The notes under the pieces are model-generated. The model did no database searches. It was not told the DNA's origin and saw nothing but the letters and a program-made list of their open reading frames with translations. A stretch of 64,000 nt of DNA, taken from assembly GCF_002288925.2 (NCBI RefSeq), contig NW_022098031.1:13785824-13849823 (forward strand). Reading direction: 5' to 3'. The stretch's first letter is position 1, and every line of letters starts with the position of its first letter. Below are positions 12,366 through 24,564 of this stretch, in pieces. This DNA is from Delphinapterus leucas. Taxonomy: Eukaryota > Chordata > Mammalia > Artiodactyla > Monodontidae. A program made the position numbers and the translations under genes.

Positions 12366-12560
12366 GGGCCCTACTGTATAGCACAGGGAACTCTACTCAA
12401 TACTCAGTAATGACTTATATGGGAAAAGAATCTAAAAAGAGCGGATATATGTATATGCATAACTGATTCTCTTTGCTGTACAGCAGAAATGAACACAACA
12501 TTGTAAATCAACTATACTCCAATAAAAATTTTAAAAAAGAAAAAGAAAGATTAAATAAAA
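12366..12560 (+). mobile_element. L1 3' UTR end
   Basis: The segment matches the artiodactyl/cetacean L1 3' end: CTGTATAGCACAGGGAACTC, then CTTTGCTGTACAGCAG, then the TCAACTATACTCCAATAAAA terminus and an A-rich tail. It is strongly 5'-truncated. Confidence 0.85.
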
Positions 12561-14124
12561 GAACAAAAATCACCAAACCCATGTTCAAGAGATAGAAATA
12601 AATAAATAAATAGTTTAGTGTTTGTAACATTGAGTAAAGGTAATACTATATTAAATATTTTTCTTATTACCCCCCAAAATACATGTTCATCTTTTAAAAA
12701 AAAATTAGAAGGATAGATAAGAAAAAAAAATCACCTACAATCCAACCACCCAGAGATAACTACTGTTAACATATGGTACATAACCTTCTAAACTGTTTTC
12801 ATATATGTGGAAATACATGTATTTTACAAATACAGGGTCATATATAATTATTGTTTTGTAAACTTTTAAATTTGTTTTAAATTGCTTTCCAGATCACTAA
12901 ATATTCTTTTGCAATATTATTTGAAATGCCATGTATATTTTCACTAGTTTATTTAACTAGACCTCTATTTTGGATATTTAAATTATTTTTTTGCTATCAT
13001 AAAAAGAGTGATTAAAAGCATTCTTGTGGCTTTATCTTTATGCATAAACATGACTTTTTAGCATAAATTCTTAGAAGTGTATTTGCTAGATTAATGGCAT
13101 ACAGATTTCTAAGACTTTTGACATAGCTTATTAAACTGTCCAGAAGGTTACTACCAATTCACCCTCTACCCAGCAGTGCTAATTTCCCAGACCTCGACCA
13201 ACACTGGATTTGATGATTTTGGAAATGTTCGCTAATTTGATACATAAAGAACTATTCCTCCTTTTACTTCGGCTTTTTATTACTAACTGGTGGATAATTT
13301 TCCCCTATGCTTATTATCTACATTTCTTATTTTGAAAAGTATCTGTTTATATCTTCTGCCCATTTTTCCAATGTTTGTCTTTCTCAGTTGATTTGAATAT
13401 TGTCTGTCTGTCACATGAATTGCATATATATTTTGCCAGTTCGTTTGTTTACCAGTTTTTAAAATAGTGTTTTGATCTATGGAAATGTAAAATATTTAGG
13501 TGGTCCAACCTAATATATCTTTTCTTTTTGATTTCTTCTTTGGGAATCTTGTTTAGAAAGGCTTACCTCACCCCAATGTTATACAAAGTTCCCACTTATA
13601 TTGTCCTCTAGGACTTGTATGATCTTAATGTTAATATTTAAATTTTTTATTTAACCTAGACTTTACTGGAGTATAAGGCACTGGGTTGTAAGATATTGAG
13701 GGTGGGATCTAAATTTAGTTTTTAAATACTTTGCTGGTTGCCCCAGCACTATTTATAGTATGTATTTCATTGATTCTATTGGGCACTTTTTATTTCAAAC
13801 ATGTTAACATCTCTGAAACCTGGATGCATCTGTGATAAACATTTTACAATTTACTTCGCATGTTTTTTTCTTTTCTTAGTGTTACTTGAAGTAATAAATC
13901 CTTTGATTAAGGGCTTCTTAGATTTGATAAAACATAGTATTTCCTTCTAATCGTATTTCACTACGAGTTTTTTTTAATTAAAGAATGTACTTTGAATTTT
14001 TATAAAATCTCTTCTGGGAATATACTAAAATGATCATATTTTTCCAAAGATGTCCCAGTACTGAACTATTTGTACATTCCTGAAATAAACCCTACTTTAC
14101 CATGGCATATTACTTATTCAACAC

Positions 14125-14235
14125 AGTGTTATGTTACTTTTTTTTTTTAATTTTAGAATTTTATTTATTTTTTTATACAGCAGGTTCTTATTAGTTATCC
14201 ATTTTATACATATCAGTGTATATATGTCAATGTTA
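14125..14235 (-). mobile_element. L1 3' UTR fragment inside the older L1M
   Basis: The T-rich start and the ACAGCAGGTTCTTATTAGTT segment match the minus strand of younger artiodactyl L1 3' UTRs. The flanks belong to an older element. Confidence 0.6.
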
Positions 14236-15310
14236 TATTACTTTTGCTAATACTTTATTTAAGATCCTTACATCTACTTTCATAAATCAGATTGGTCTAT
14301 AGTTTTCCTTCATTTGTAATGTCTTTGTCACATCTTGGTTTTAGAGGTATGTTACATTTGTCAAAGAAGTTGGTAAACTTTCTTCTATTTTCTGTGATTG
14401 ATACAGTTTGTAATAGCACAAGAATAATGATTTTTTTTTTTTCTGTAAAAGTCTAAGCCAGTTTGTGATAACTCTCAATTTCTTCTAGAGTTACTGATCA
14501 ATTCAATTATAATTCTTCTTTAGTCAGAATTTGTATTTTATTTTTAGAAAATTATGCTGAGATTTTAAATTTGTGAGAATAGGGTTATACACGGTATTCT
14601 CTTACATTAAAATATTTTTTTCCATATCTTTGGTTTTATCCCATTTTCATTCCTAGTTTTGAACCTATGTTCTTTTTTTCTCCCTTTCTTTCTTGACTAG
14701 ACTTGATAGAAATGGTCCACTTTATTGATAGAAATGGCCTTTTCTATGATCAACATTTTGGATTTACTTAACTCTAATTTTTTATTTTTCAAGTTAATTT
14801 ATTCAAGTGCTTTTAATATTTTCTCTTTGCCTTTGATTTTCATCAGATTGCCTGTGATGTGCCTAGATGTGGTTTTATTTGTATTCATCCTGTTTCAGAT
14901 TTGTAGCACTTTTTGAATCTGTGACTTGAGTTTTTTCCTCAGTTTGGGAAAATTCTATCTTCAAATGTTGCTTCTTTCCTATTATCTTTTTCTTCTCTTT
15001 CTGTGACTCTAATATGTTAAACCTGAAACTGTGTATCTTGTATTATCTTTTCAATAACCTTACATTTTTTTGGCTCTCTTAACTTCAGCCTGAATCTATT
15101 CTTCTGACCTGTTTTCTGTTCATTAATCCTGCATTCTTCTATGTCTAATATGCTATTAAATTCATCTCCTGTGTTTATATTTCAGTTATTGCATTTTCAG
15201 CCCTAGAACTATTTTATTCTTTACAATAGATTCCTGTTCTGTGGTGAAATTCTCCATCTTGCCATCTATTTTCCTGAATATATTAATCACTGTTTTTGGG
15301 GTTTTTAAAA

Positions 15311-15658
15311 ATAAATTTATTTATTTATTTTATTTTTGGCTGCGTTGAGTCTTTGTTGTTGCATGCAGGCTCTCTCTAGTTGTGGTGAGCGGGGGCTGCT
15401 CTTCATTGCAGTGCACAGGCTTCTCATCGCAGTGGCTTCTCTTGTTGCGGAGCACGGGCTCTAGGCAAGTGGGCTTCAGTAGTTGTGGCACTCGGGCTCA
15501 GCAGTTGTGGCTCCCAGGCTTGAGAGCGCAGGCTCAGTAGTTGAGGCGCACGGGCTTAGTTGCTCCACAGCATGTGGGATCTTCCCAGACCAGCGCTTGA
15601 ACCCATGTCCCCTGCATTGGCAGGCGGATTCTCAACCACTGCACCACCAGGGAAGCCC
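15311..15658 (-). mobile_element. CHR SINE, long type, minus strand
   Basis: Full-length long copy. The tail (TTTATTTATTTA) is on the left and the head (reverse complement GGGCTTCCCTGGTGGTGCAG) is on the right. It sits within the old L1M block. Confidence 0.95.
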
Positions 15659-16374
15659 TCACAGTTATTTTTAAAGTCTGTGCCTGATGACTTAAATATC
15701 TGGATATCTGGGCCATCTATAGACCTGTTTCTTTTGTCAATTTATTTCCCTTGGTCCTTTACTTTGGTACGCCTGGTAATTTTTAATGAATGCCAGACAT
15801 TGTCTATGAAAAACTGGACTCTGAATGATGATGATGTAATCTTTTTCTACAGAGGGTTTATCCTATCCTCTGATAGGCAGCTGGAGTGGGGAGGGGAACG
15901 AGGGAAAGATTACCTTAATCTAATCAGGGACTGAGCTCACTTGGGGTTGGGTTGCAGTTTTTGATAAATTTGGTCTACCCTTGATTTGTCTCCATTATGT
16001 TGGTGTGCAAAGCTCAAGAGAGCCTACTGTTAAAATTTTGGGAACTTTGGGATCCAGTTGCTAAACACAGACATTATTAAAAACAAATTATGTAAACTTA
16101 TAATTAAATAAGTTATATTAAAAACAAAGGTAATAAATACTCAAAATTCACGTCTAAATTTTTAACTAAATTTAACTGTTGTGATTTATATCTGCTGTAT
16201 TTGAATTACAGAAATGCTATATAATGGTGTCACTACACATCTCTTCCCAATTCCATGTTAAGTAATGTCACAGTTGTATCTTGAAATAGCCTATGGTGGA
16301 AGTATTTGTACCATAGAAATCAGTAAACCCTACAAATCAGAGCTTGATTATTGTTTTGTAGACTGTCTAGATCA

Positions 16375-16605
16375 ATTGTGATTTTGGCCCCCCTCTACCC
16401 CCTCCCTGGGGTATTTGATAATACCTGGAAATATTTCTGTTTGTCACAATGGTGGGGGACAGGGCAGGGGAGATCTGTCTAGTGGACAGAGCTATCTAAT
16501 GGACAGAGGTTAGGGATGCTACTAAACATCCTACAATGCATAGGGCAGCCCCTTACAACCAAGTATTATCCAGCCCAAATGTCAATAGTGCTGGAGCTGA
16601 GAAAT
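16375..16605 (+). mobile_element. MER-type hAT DNA transposon fragment
   Basis: The order CTGGGGTATTTGATAATACC, CTGTTTGTCACAATGGTGGG, GGGATGCTACTAAACATCCT, ATTATCCAGCCCAAATGTCA, GTGCTGGAGCTGAGAAATCC matches a common mammalian hAT-type MER element with CAACC/GAGAAA ends. Subfamily is not fixed. Confidence 0.6.
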
Positions 16606-17464
16606 CCTAGTCTGCTGGCACTTCTGCTTCCGATCGACTGGAATCTTTACCTTTCTTCCCTTGCCTAGAATTGGCAAATGCCTTGAGGAAAAAGGAGGCC
16701 ATTTTATCCCAGTTTATTTTGTTGTTCTTGCTGTAATTTTTCTAGCATTTTGAGTCACTATTTAGTTCAGTTATTTTTAATCTTTCTTATATTTAATAAA
16801 CATGTTTGACTATGAACTTTTCTTCTGATACAGCTTTCGGTAGCTGACACTGTTTATTTTCGCTTTTTTGCTCTTTTCAATGTTTCCTTGTAAAAGATCC
16901 CAGCCATAGACATTTCCATCTCTCCCTTAGTTGAAATCAGTGTATCTTTGCAGTTGCAAGCAATGCTATTGCTGAAATAAGCATCCACTAAAATTAAATT
17001 CCATGGGTGGTCTATAGAAGCTACTTTGGAAAGTGTGATAGGGGATAATAATTTAGAGACTCCATAACCAAGTATTTATTTATACTTCCACCATTCCAGT
17101 ATCAACTTGAATCATTCAACTCTGCGGTTACTCTTGATTTACTGGAATTAAACCATTTATTTAACAAATAATTAAGTAGCCTGGATATGCAAAGGTTTAC
17201 GCCCCTGCACGGGGTGCAGATGTGGGTTACAAAAATTCTGCCGTGATGTGTTCTCTCAAAAAGTTTCTAGCTTCTAATGTATTAAAACTATCAGTTACTC
17301 ATCTAAGTTCCATTATTTGGGGAATTTAGAATCCAGACTAAACTTTTAAAAAAATTGTTGGACAGAAACTAACTTAATTTTAGATTTGTGGCTGCTTATA
17401 CTTTACCATGTAAATTTATTTAAAGCTGCACAGTTTTCACAAACCTTACTTTATACTTATATCT

Positions 17465-17551
17465 TTATATCTTTTTAAACTATTTTTTAATTGAAGTAGA
17501 GTTAATTTACAATGTTGTGTTCGTTTCAGGTGTACGGCAAAGTGATTCAGT

Positions 17552-17599
<48 letters not shown>

Positions 17600-18516
17600 C
17601 ACATCTGTTCTTTTTCAGAGTCTTTTCCATTGTAGGTTATTAATACAAGATATTGACAATAATTTTTTAATGTGCTATATCGTAGGTCCTTGTTGTTTAT
17701 CTATTTTATATATAGTAGTGTGAATATGTTAATCCCAAACTCCTAATTTATCTCCCTCCACCACTATCCCCTTTGGTTAAGCATGAGTTTGTTTTCTATG
17801 TCTGTGAATCTGTTTCTGTTCTGTAAATAAGTTCATTTGTATCGTTTTTTTAGATTCCACATATAAGTGATATCATATGATACTCATCTTTGTCTGACTT
17901 ATTTCACTTAATATAATAATCTCTAGGTCCATCCATGTTGCTGCAAATGGCATTATTTCATTCTTTTTTATGGCTGACTAATATTCCATTGTATATATGT
18001 GCCACATCTTCTTTATCCATTCATCTCTCAGTGGACATTTAGGTTGCTTCCATGTCTTGGCTATCATAAATAGTGTTTCTGTGAACATTGGGGTGCATGT
18101 ATCTTTTCTAATTACAGTTCTGTCCAGATATATGCCCAGGAGTGGGATAGCAGGATCATGCGGTAACTCTATTATTAGTTTTTTGAGGAACCTCCATACT
18201 GTTTTCCATAGTGGTTGCGCCAATTTACATTCCCACCAACAGTGTAGGAGGGTTCCCTTTTCTCCACGCCCTCTCCAGCATTTATTGTTTGTAGATTTTG
18301 TGACGATGGCCATTCTGACAGGTGTGAGGTAATACCTCATTGAAGTTTTGATTTGCGTTTCTCTAATAATTAATGATATTGAGCATCTTTTCATGTGCCT
18401 GTTGGCCGTCTGTATGTCTTCTTTGGAGAAATGTCTAGATCTTATGCCCATTTTTTTATTGGGTTGTTTTCTTTTTGTATTAAGCTGTATGAGCTGTTTG
18501 TTCTTTGTATCTTTAA
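17465..18516 (-). mobile_element. L1 LINE 3' end (ORF2 C-terminus plus 3' UTR), minus strand
   Basis: The 157-residue frame at 18451-17978 is the C-terminus of L1 ORF2: it includes [31 protein letters not shown] and [15 protein letters not shown]. The 3' UTR lies to the left and contains a CA microsatellite (17555-17590) within the usual TTCAGTTATACA context. The element is 5'-truncated near 18516. Confidence 0.95.
17555..17590. repeat. (CA)n microsatellite in an L1 3' UTR
   Basis: About 17 CA units followed by TATATATATA, at the position where L1 3' UTRs commonly carry a TTATACATA motif. Confidence 0.95.
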
Positions 18517-18539
18517 TAGCATCTTTGTGTGATTATTTC

Positions 18540-18668
18540 ATTTGGTACAGTAATGCTATGAGCTAGAAAAGGTTGATGTTATTCTCACCATTTTACAGAT
18601 GAGAAAAATGAGATGGAATGTTTAAGTAACTTGCTTATGGTTATACAGCAAGTCCATGCTGGAACTTT
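18540..18668 (-). mobile_element. MIR fragment, minus strand
   Basis: ATTCTCACCATTTTACAGAT and AGTAACTTGCTTATGGTTAT match the MIR core. It directly follows the L1 at 17465-18516. Confidence 0.65.
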
Positions 18669-20094
18669 ACAAAACTTTATTTCCACTTGGTACTCTGGAT
18701 GGCTTCTGCACTTTTCTTTGATAATGTAATGTGTTAGGTCACTTATCCATGTATAAAACCCATTGAAGACATGTCTCTGAGTGAAAATTTATGCAATTCT
18801 TATTCCATTGATGACCATGTTTCGAAAAAAGTATTATTCATTTATAAGAAGAGCAGCTTTGTGGACTGCCTCAGAAGTACAGGATAAAACTTGTACATTA
18901 TTTTTTATAAGCTGTCTTTAAATAATTTCAAAGTCTGTGAACTTGAATAACATGTTCATTGATTTTCTGATGCACGTTTATACAAACAAGATAAATTTAC
19001 ATGAATTATAGTTTAAAAAAATTTGCCTATTTTGTTTCCTAATTTATTCTATCCATTCTAATTCACTAAGAAAAATCTAAGTTATTTCTGTCTACATCTG
19101 AAAAATTAACTAAAGAACTAGGATTGTAGTTTAGGAAATACAAGGCAAGATTGCTCTTTCCCCACTTTTCTTCCCCCAAAACACACACATATATATACAC
19201 AAATACTCATATACCCAGTTTCAACTATCCAGGGATTTTATGTGTAGTTATTGCTTCAATTTTTCTATATGTGGGTATATAGTTTTTATTTAGGGAAATG
19301 CAGTTATAATTATCTTTGCATACTGTTAAACTTTGAATCATGCCTTACTATAGTTTTCCAGTTTCTCAAAATGGAGTTGTTCCTTCCTTTATTTTATGCT
19401 ATGTTTTTATACTATTTATGTTTTTCTTTTTTTTCTTTTTTCTGATGGTTTAATGAGTCAGGCACTAACAATGTTTTTCGCTCCCTATCTTTGCCAGTAG
19501 CTCCAGGAAGTACTTTTCTTTCAATCTAGCTGTTGTCTCGCCCTGAGCTTTCAGATGAAATGAAGACAGAAAAGTACCTCCCTACGTTACAGATTCTTTT
19601 CCTATAAATCACTGTATGTGGGGACAAGACAGGAAGGTAAATGGAATGAGAGAAGTCAATTTTGTACACTCTTCAAAATAATATATGAGTTATTTAGATA
19701 TAACAAAAGCTTAAGTCACTATTCAGAAATCTAGTTCATTTCATAATGGTTTCATTATACTGGAAAGCTTACTTTTTTATGGATTTAAAATGAGGTGAAG
19801 GGCAATTCAGCTCTTTTAAATTCAAGTTAAATGTACTTTGTTAAAGGTTAAGAAACATTTGCTAGAATTATGAGCAATTTCCAGCTAGTGTTCCATAAAA
19901 AGAAAGCTTGAAGTTAAGTTCATGTTACTCTCCCTAGTAGAATTCCATAGTGACTGGAATGGTTTATGAGTAACTATCATGTGGATAGGGAAAGGGTTGG
20001 AAAAATAGGATTTGAATAGAAAGTAAGGATGGAAAACTCCATCTCTCCCTCCCCCTTCTCCTCCCCCTCCCTGCTTTCACATCTGCCCACCTCC

Positions 20095-20095
<1 letters not shown>

Positions 20096-20127
<32 letters not shown>
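20096..20127. repeat. (CA)n microsatellite after a pyrimidine tract
   Basis: About 15 CA units follow a TC/C-rich tract (20037-20072), and A-rich sequence with interspersed C follows. The ORF here is low-complexity only. Confidence 0.95.
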
Positions 20128-20130
<3 letters not shown>

Positions 20131-20559
20131 CAAAACAAACAAAAAAAACCCCCACTATACCAGAAGGGGAAAAGCTTATGTTGAAAGTCTCCTTTAGTGG
20201 TAAATGGAACAGTATAGTTGAGTAAATTGTGTGTGGCATTGAACTGGAATTTCTTCAGTGAAAGGGCTTATGTTCTTAAAGAGCTGAAAAAGGGCTTAAA
20301 TTTTCTAGTAGCCTGGAATAAAACTGCACAGGAGGCGCATGTGAAATGCAGCATGTGTTAATAGTTTTGCAGCAGAGTCCCATTTGAAATGTAGCAACAC
20401 AGCTGGAGCAGTGACTCATCACACTAACATCTACTGTTAACAGTCAGACTCTCTCTAGTAAAGCCTGCACTTTCTCACATTATAAGGAGCTTCTTAGGCT
20501 GCTGTGATAGTATGATACGTTCCCCAAACTTGGTCAGGCCCACTTGAACTTAACACTGT

Positions 20560-20690
20560 TGAATACCTGCCATATACTAGGCATTTTTCTGCATTTAGTT
20601 CTTACACCTGTTTGGTTTTATTTTCCCCATTTTATAGGTGATGAATTTGAGGTCACACATCTGGGCTAATATTCAACTGGTTCCACCAGT
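20560..20690 (-). mobile_element. MIR fragment, minus strand
   Basis: CCATATACTAGGCATTTTTC and TTTTCCCCATTTTATAGGTG match MIR. Confidence 0.6.
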
Positions 20691-21364
20691 TGCTTTTAGC
20701 CTGTGCTTGTTTTGATTGTTTGATAAAAATGAAGATACAAAGAAATTTCAAGGTAGAAGGAAAGACATTTAAGATAGCTCATGTCAGGTGGCCTCAATTT
20801 TCTCAGAAAAGTAGGGAGAGAATTCAAAAAAAAAGTGGTAAAAATTTGGAACACAGCTACTTGAGAAAATGTAATGGGGGGTTAATAGTGAAAATAAAGG
20901 GACATTCCAATTTTAATAACTAGAATCCAGCCCATGAATCCAGCTGCTGCCCTACTTTGCAGATGTTGCATGGCCTGATGGTTTCCTGAATACTGGCTAC
21001 ATCTTCCTGTCAGGATTCCAAGGGACTTCCCCAAGGATAACAACCAGCCTGAAGCTGAGTTTTTCTTAATGATCTACCATGATGGATCTATTTACTTTTG
21101 GTTCAGCCCCCCCTAGACTGGAATGGTCTTCAATTGTCAACTTAAATATTTACTATGACAAAGGCAAATTTTTTAAGGAATTGAGGTGTGTGTGTCTGTG
21201 TGTCTGTGTGTTCCATTTGTTCCAATTATGCTGAGTAAAATAACCAGATTCGAGTGACCAAAACAAAATATTAAAACTTTATTTTCTTATAATTATTTAA
21301 CTTTATTCTTTTCTAAAAGTTTGAGTATTGCCATTTTAAATCCATTTGTATACTGTCTGTTTTT

Positions 21365-21535
21365 CACAAGACAATTATCCTCTCAGTTTCTTCATCTATA
21401 AAATGTGTTGTTGTGAAGATTAAAGGAGTTCATATATATAAAGCACTTAGAACCATGCCTGGCAAGAGGCAAGTGCTATGTAAGTATTAGCTCTTGATTA
21501 TTATTATTATTACCATTATTATTATCATCACCCTC
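21365..21535 (+). mobile_element. MIR with (ATT)n tail
   Basis: CTCTCAGTTTCTTCATCTAT, AAGCACTTAGAACCATGCCT and an ATT-repeat tail match the 3' part of MIR. Confidence 0.7.
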
Positions 21536-21844
21536 ATTAGTGAACCTGTGTAAAATGAGCTATTAATTCAGTGCAAGGCCTTATTAGTAAATGTACAGAA
21601 AATAAAAACTATCCTATGTGGTTCTTGAAAGTCTTAAAATTATCAGGAGCTGATCACACATGGATAACATTGAGCTTTATCAGCTAACAAGGAAAAAAGT
21701 TCCCACTGAAGCTGTAAAAGCCCTATTTCCTTCTCTTTTCAGCTCCAGAAATCTATCTGGTGAAATGTTACAGCTTAATTCCCATTTTCATCATGCTTTT
21801 GTCTTATTCAAAGTCTCTCCACAACCTGTCTCACAAAGTTCAGA

Positions 21845-22112
21845 CATGCATCTGATCAACAAACAAATATTTAGTGATTATTACATGCCAGGGACTAGAG
21901 GTATAAATACGACTAAGGCATGGCCTTGCAATTGTGGAGTTTACTTGCTAGTGGACAAACAGGCACATAAACAGATAATTACAGAACACAGCAGAAAATG
22001 CAATGATGGAAGTGCATACAAGGTGCTATGGGAACAGAGATGAAGGACACTAGAGTTCAACCCGGAAGTTTCAGATAGGGCTTCCTGGAGGAAAGGATGC
22101 CAAGGCTTAAAG
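21845..22112 (-). mobile_element. L2 LINE 3' part, minus strand
   Basis: TTACATGCCAGGGACTAGAG, CAAGGTGCTATGGGAACAGA and GGCTTCCTGGAGGAAAGGAT match the L2 antisense order. Confidence 0.8.
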
Positions 22113-22179
22113 AATTTCAAGCAGAAACTTAAGTGTCTTCTCTGGGATCCCAGGGCTTCCTTATTTGGTCCTTTTTAAC

Positions 22180-22615
22180 CCTCCAGCCATTTCTCCATTC
22201 CTCCCAACATACCTTACCTCCCCACTCCTATTGGACCAGTCTCATAATTATGTCCTTGAAAATTCCAGTTTTGATCCTATCTCTAATTCCTCGTCTCATA
22301 TGGCATTCTCTATCAGATATTCTCTGCCTGGTAAAGTGTGTTCTCCTCTCCTCCATGAAAACAGGCCCTACTTTGATGCAGTCATATACATTCCTATTAC
22401 TTATGAAAGCATATCAAACAGTCATATTCAGATAGACTTTAATGTTATTTTTCCACACTTTGTAACTGTTTATTGTGTTTTTCTTATCACTCCAACAAAA
22501 CTATAAGCACCTTAAGGAAAAAAGTAGTTCATAAGTTTATTTTGTTTCACAACACCTGGCAAAGGGTCAGCCAGAGCAAAGTACAAGATGTCAAAAATAC
22601 TTACTGAATTAAATT
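22180..22615 (+). mobile_element. L2 LINE 3' end
   Basis: TTCTCTGCCTGGTAAAGTG, ACTATAAGCACCTTAAGGAA and AAATACTTACTGAATTAAAT follow the L2 3' end. It faces the L2 copy at 21845-22112 head to head. Confidence 0.65.
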
Positions 22616-23255
22616 GTTTCACCAATGCCTTTTCTGGTTTATCTGATGTTCAACAAATTCATTTTATGAAAGTTTAGAAGTTCAAATAACCAGAGGAGAG
22701 AACATTCTTACTTCTGTCAGTTAATTTACTAACTGAAAGTCAGTAGTATTATATGAGAAATAAACTAGCTTGGTAGAATTTGTGAATGTAAAGAAAATGT
22801 GAACCATGGAATAAATTACACATTTGGTTTATAAAGCAGCCTGTGAATAAGGTTCTTGTACTTGGTAAGCAGTAAAAAAAGCAGTATATTGTTGAGAGGG
22901 AGTGTATTTAGGGTAGAGTACAAGTTTGAATGGTCTTTTTTGTAAGGAAGTATTATATATACATATATATATCAGTCAAGTAAATGATGAGAATTATACA
23001 TATATGTGAGTGCTGCACGCATGCACACACACACAGAGTGTCAATAAGATAACAGAAATAGCAGTTGGGAAAACAACCTTTTCATAGCGCTAATGATGGG
23101 CATTTTTAAACTCAGCACTTCCTTCTTATTTCTTTTTATTTCTTATCTGTTTCCCTCCCACTGTTATTTCTCACATTGTTCCTCTATGTAGTCTTTTCCA
23201 CCTCACTCCCTCCTCTCTAACAAACAAACACTCCACACACTTTCTCATTCACACT

Positions 23256-23286
<31 letters not shown>

Positions 23287-23291
23287 ACACG
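23256..23291. repeat. (CA)n microsatellite
   Basis: About 17 CA units with single-base interruptions. Confidence 0.95.
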
Positions 23292-23369
23292 CACCTCAAT
23301 TGTTTCCTACACTTTGTGTTCAAGTACGAAACCAGCTATCTCCAGAGGGTGTCTGATGGTGCTGCCATT

Positions 23370-24310
23370 AATACACTAGACTACTGAGTGGTTTTCAAAC
23401 TTTTGCTCACGAACCCCTAAAAGAATTTTGAAAACAAAACAGAGAGACTCTGTGCCAGTTACCAATTTATTTATTGCCTCTCACCTCTAAATCCATCTTC
23501 CTTGCCTGCTCTGCTAAAATGGATCTGGGACCTTTAAATATTTTTTTCTTTGTCAGCTAACATGATATTAAACCTTGTCAGTAGAGGGCACAGGAGAAGG
23601 ATTGCAGGAGAAAGAGGTTCTTCCTTCCTATTTTCAGTATGCTTTCTCAACAGGCTCCTGCAGAGCCCGTGGCTTTTCCAGCATCTGGCTCACGCAGTGC
23701 ATGCAGATTCTCTATTTGCAGGCCCTTGCAACGTGGGCGGCTTCCCCAGCACCCAACTCCTTAGCATGCGCAGCCTCTCCAGCCCCCAGCCCTTTTCACT
23801 GCTTCTCAGGTGACAGGCTCCTGGCTTCTCTGGAGCGAGGTGCAGCCTTCAGGGTACAGGAGTGAGCAGCACCTGGTGGTCAGCAGCCTTCCCTGGCACT
23901 TCCCTCAGGTAGTTTTGTAGTGGAGCACTCCCAGGGAGACACCTCCCAGCAAAGAGCTTTCCCCAGCACCCCAGAGGGGAGGTTTCTAGCAAATTCCAGA
24001 AGGCAGATTTCCAGAAATTTACAACATCATGGCCCCAGTGACTCCTGTGCCATCAGCCCCAGAAAGCCTGGGCGGGGGGCGGGTTGCAGGGAAAGCTCTT
24101 CCTTGGGCTCTATCTCAGCCCTAGAGGCCATGATAGCTTCCTATATTTGCTATCTTTGTCTTCTTTAGAATTTCTATTTACTTCTTACTAGCCAATCCCT
24201 CATCACCATAATCCTCTGTCACACACAGTAATTCTCTACATTAAACTTTCCTGTTCAAATTACTGTGTGGTTTCTGTATCCATATTGGGTGCTGACTGAT
24301 ACACCCTTCC
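23370..24310 (+). repeat. GC-rich LTR-like block
   Basis: This 0.9-kb block is GC-richer than its surroundings. It ends in GTAATTCTCTACATTAAACT followed by CTGTGTGGTTTCTGTATCC and GACTGATACACC, which looks like the end of an LTR-like repeat. The overlapping ORFs (23550-24168) have no recognisable domain and are probably chance products of the GC content. Confidence 0.35.
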
Positions 24311-24540
24311 TCATACATTTTAAAGTGACAGCTAAAATTTCTTATCAAAAATTTAAATAATTGAAAAAAGATAAATTACCTGGTGTTCTGTATATAGACA
24401 TGCTTAAAATATATTTCTGTCAAAATCTTAGAGTGACATATCTAGATCAGTTAATGAATGGGAGAAGTCCACCATATAACCTAATTTGCAAAGGCAGTCC
24501 TCACCGTCCTGTCTATCAAGTAAATCAGACTTATTTCCTG

Positions 24541-24564
24541 TACACACACACACACACACACACA
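24541..24564. repeat. (CA)n microsatellite
   Basis: About 12 CA units. Confidence 0.95.

Larger units (their letters stand above)
12645..15960 (-). mobile_element. Old L1M-type LINE composite, minus strand
   Basis: The left end resembles an L1M 3' UTR (reverse complement of ACCCAGAGATAACTACTGTTAAC). The block then passes through degenerate ORF2-like sequence. It is interrupted by a younger L1 3' fragment at 14125-14235 and the SINE at 15311-15658. It has no usable ORF. The exact subfamily and the right edge are uncertain. Confidence 0.55.

Noticed and set aside
17978..18451. 157-codon minus-strand ORF
   Set aside because: It is the C-terminus of a 5'-truncated L1 ORF2, not a host gene.
23550..24168. 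Three overlapping GC-rich ORFs
   Set aside because: They lie in an LTR-like repeat, have no domain, and show no splice sites or conserved motif.
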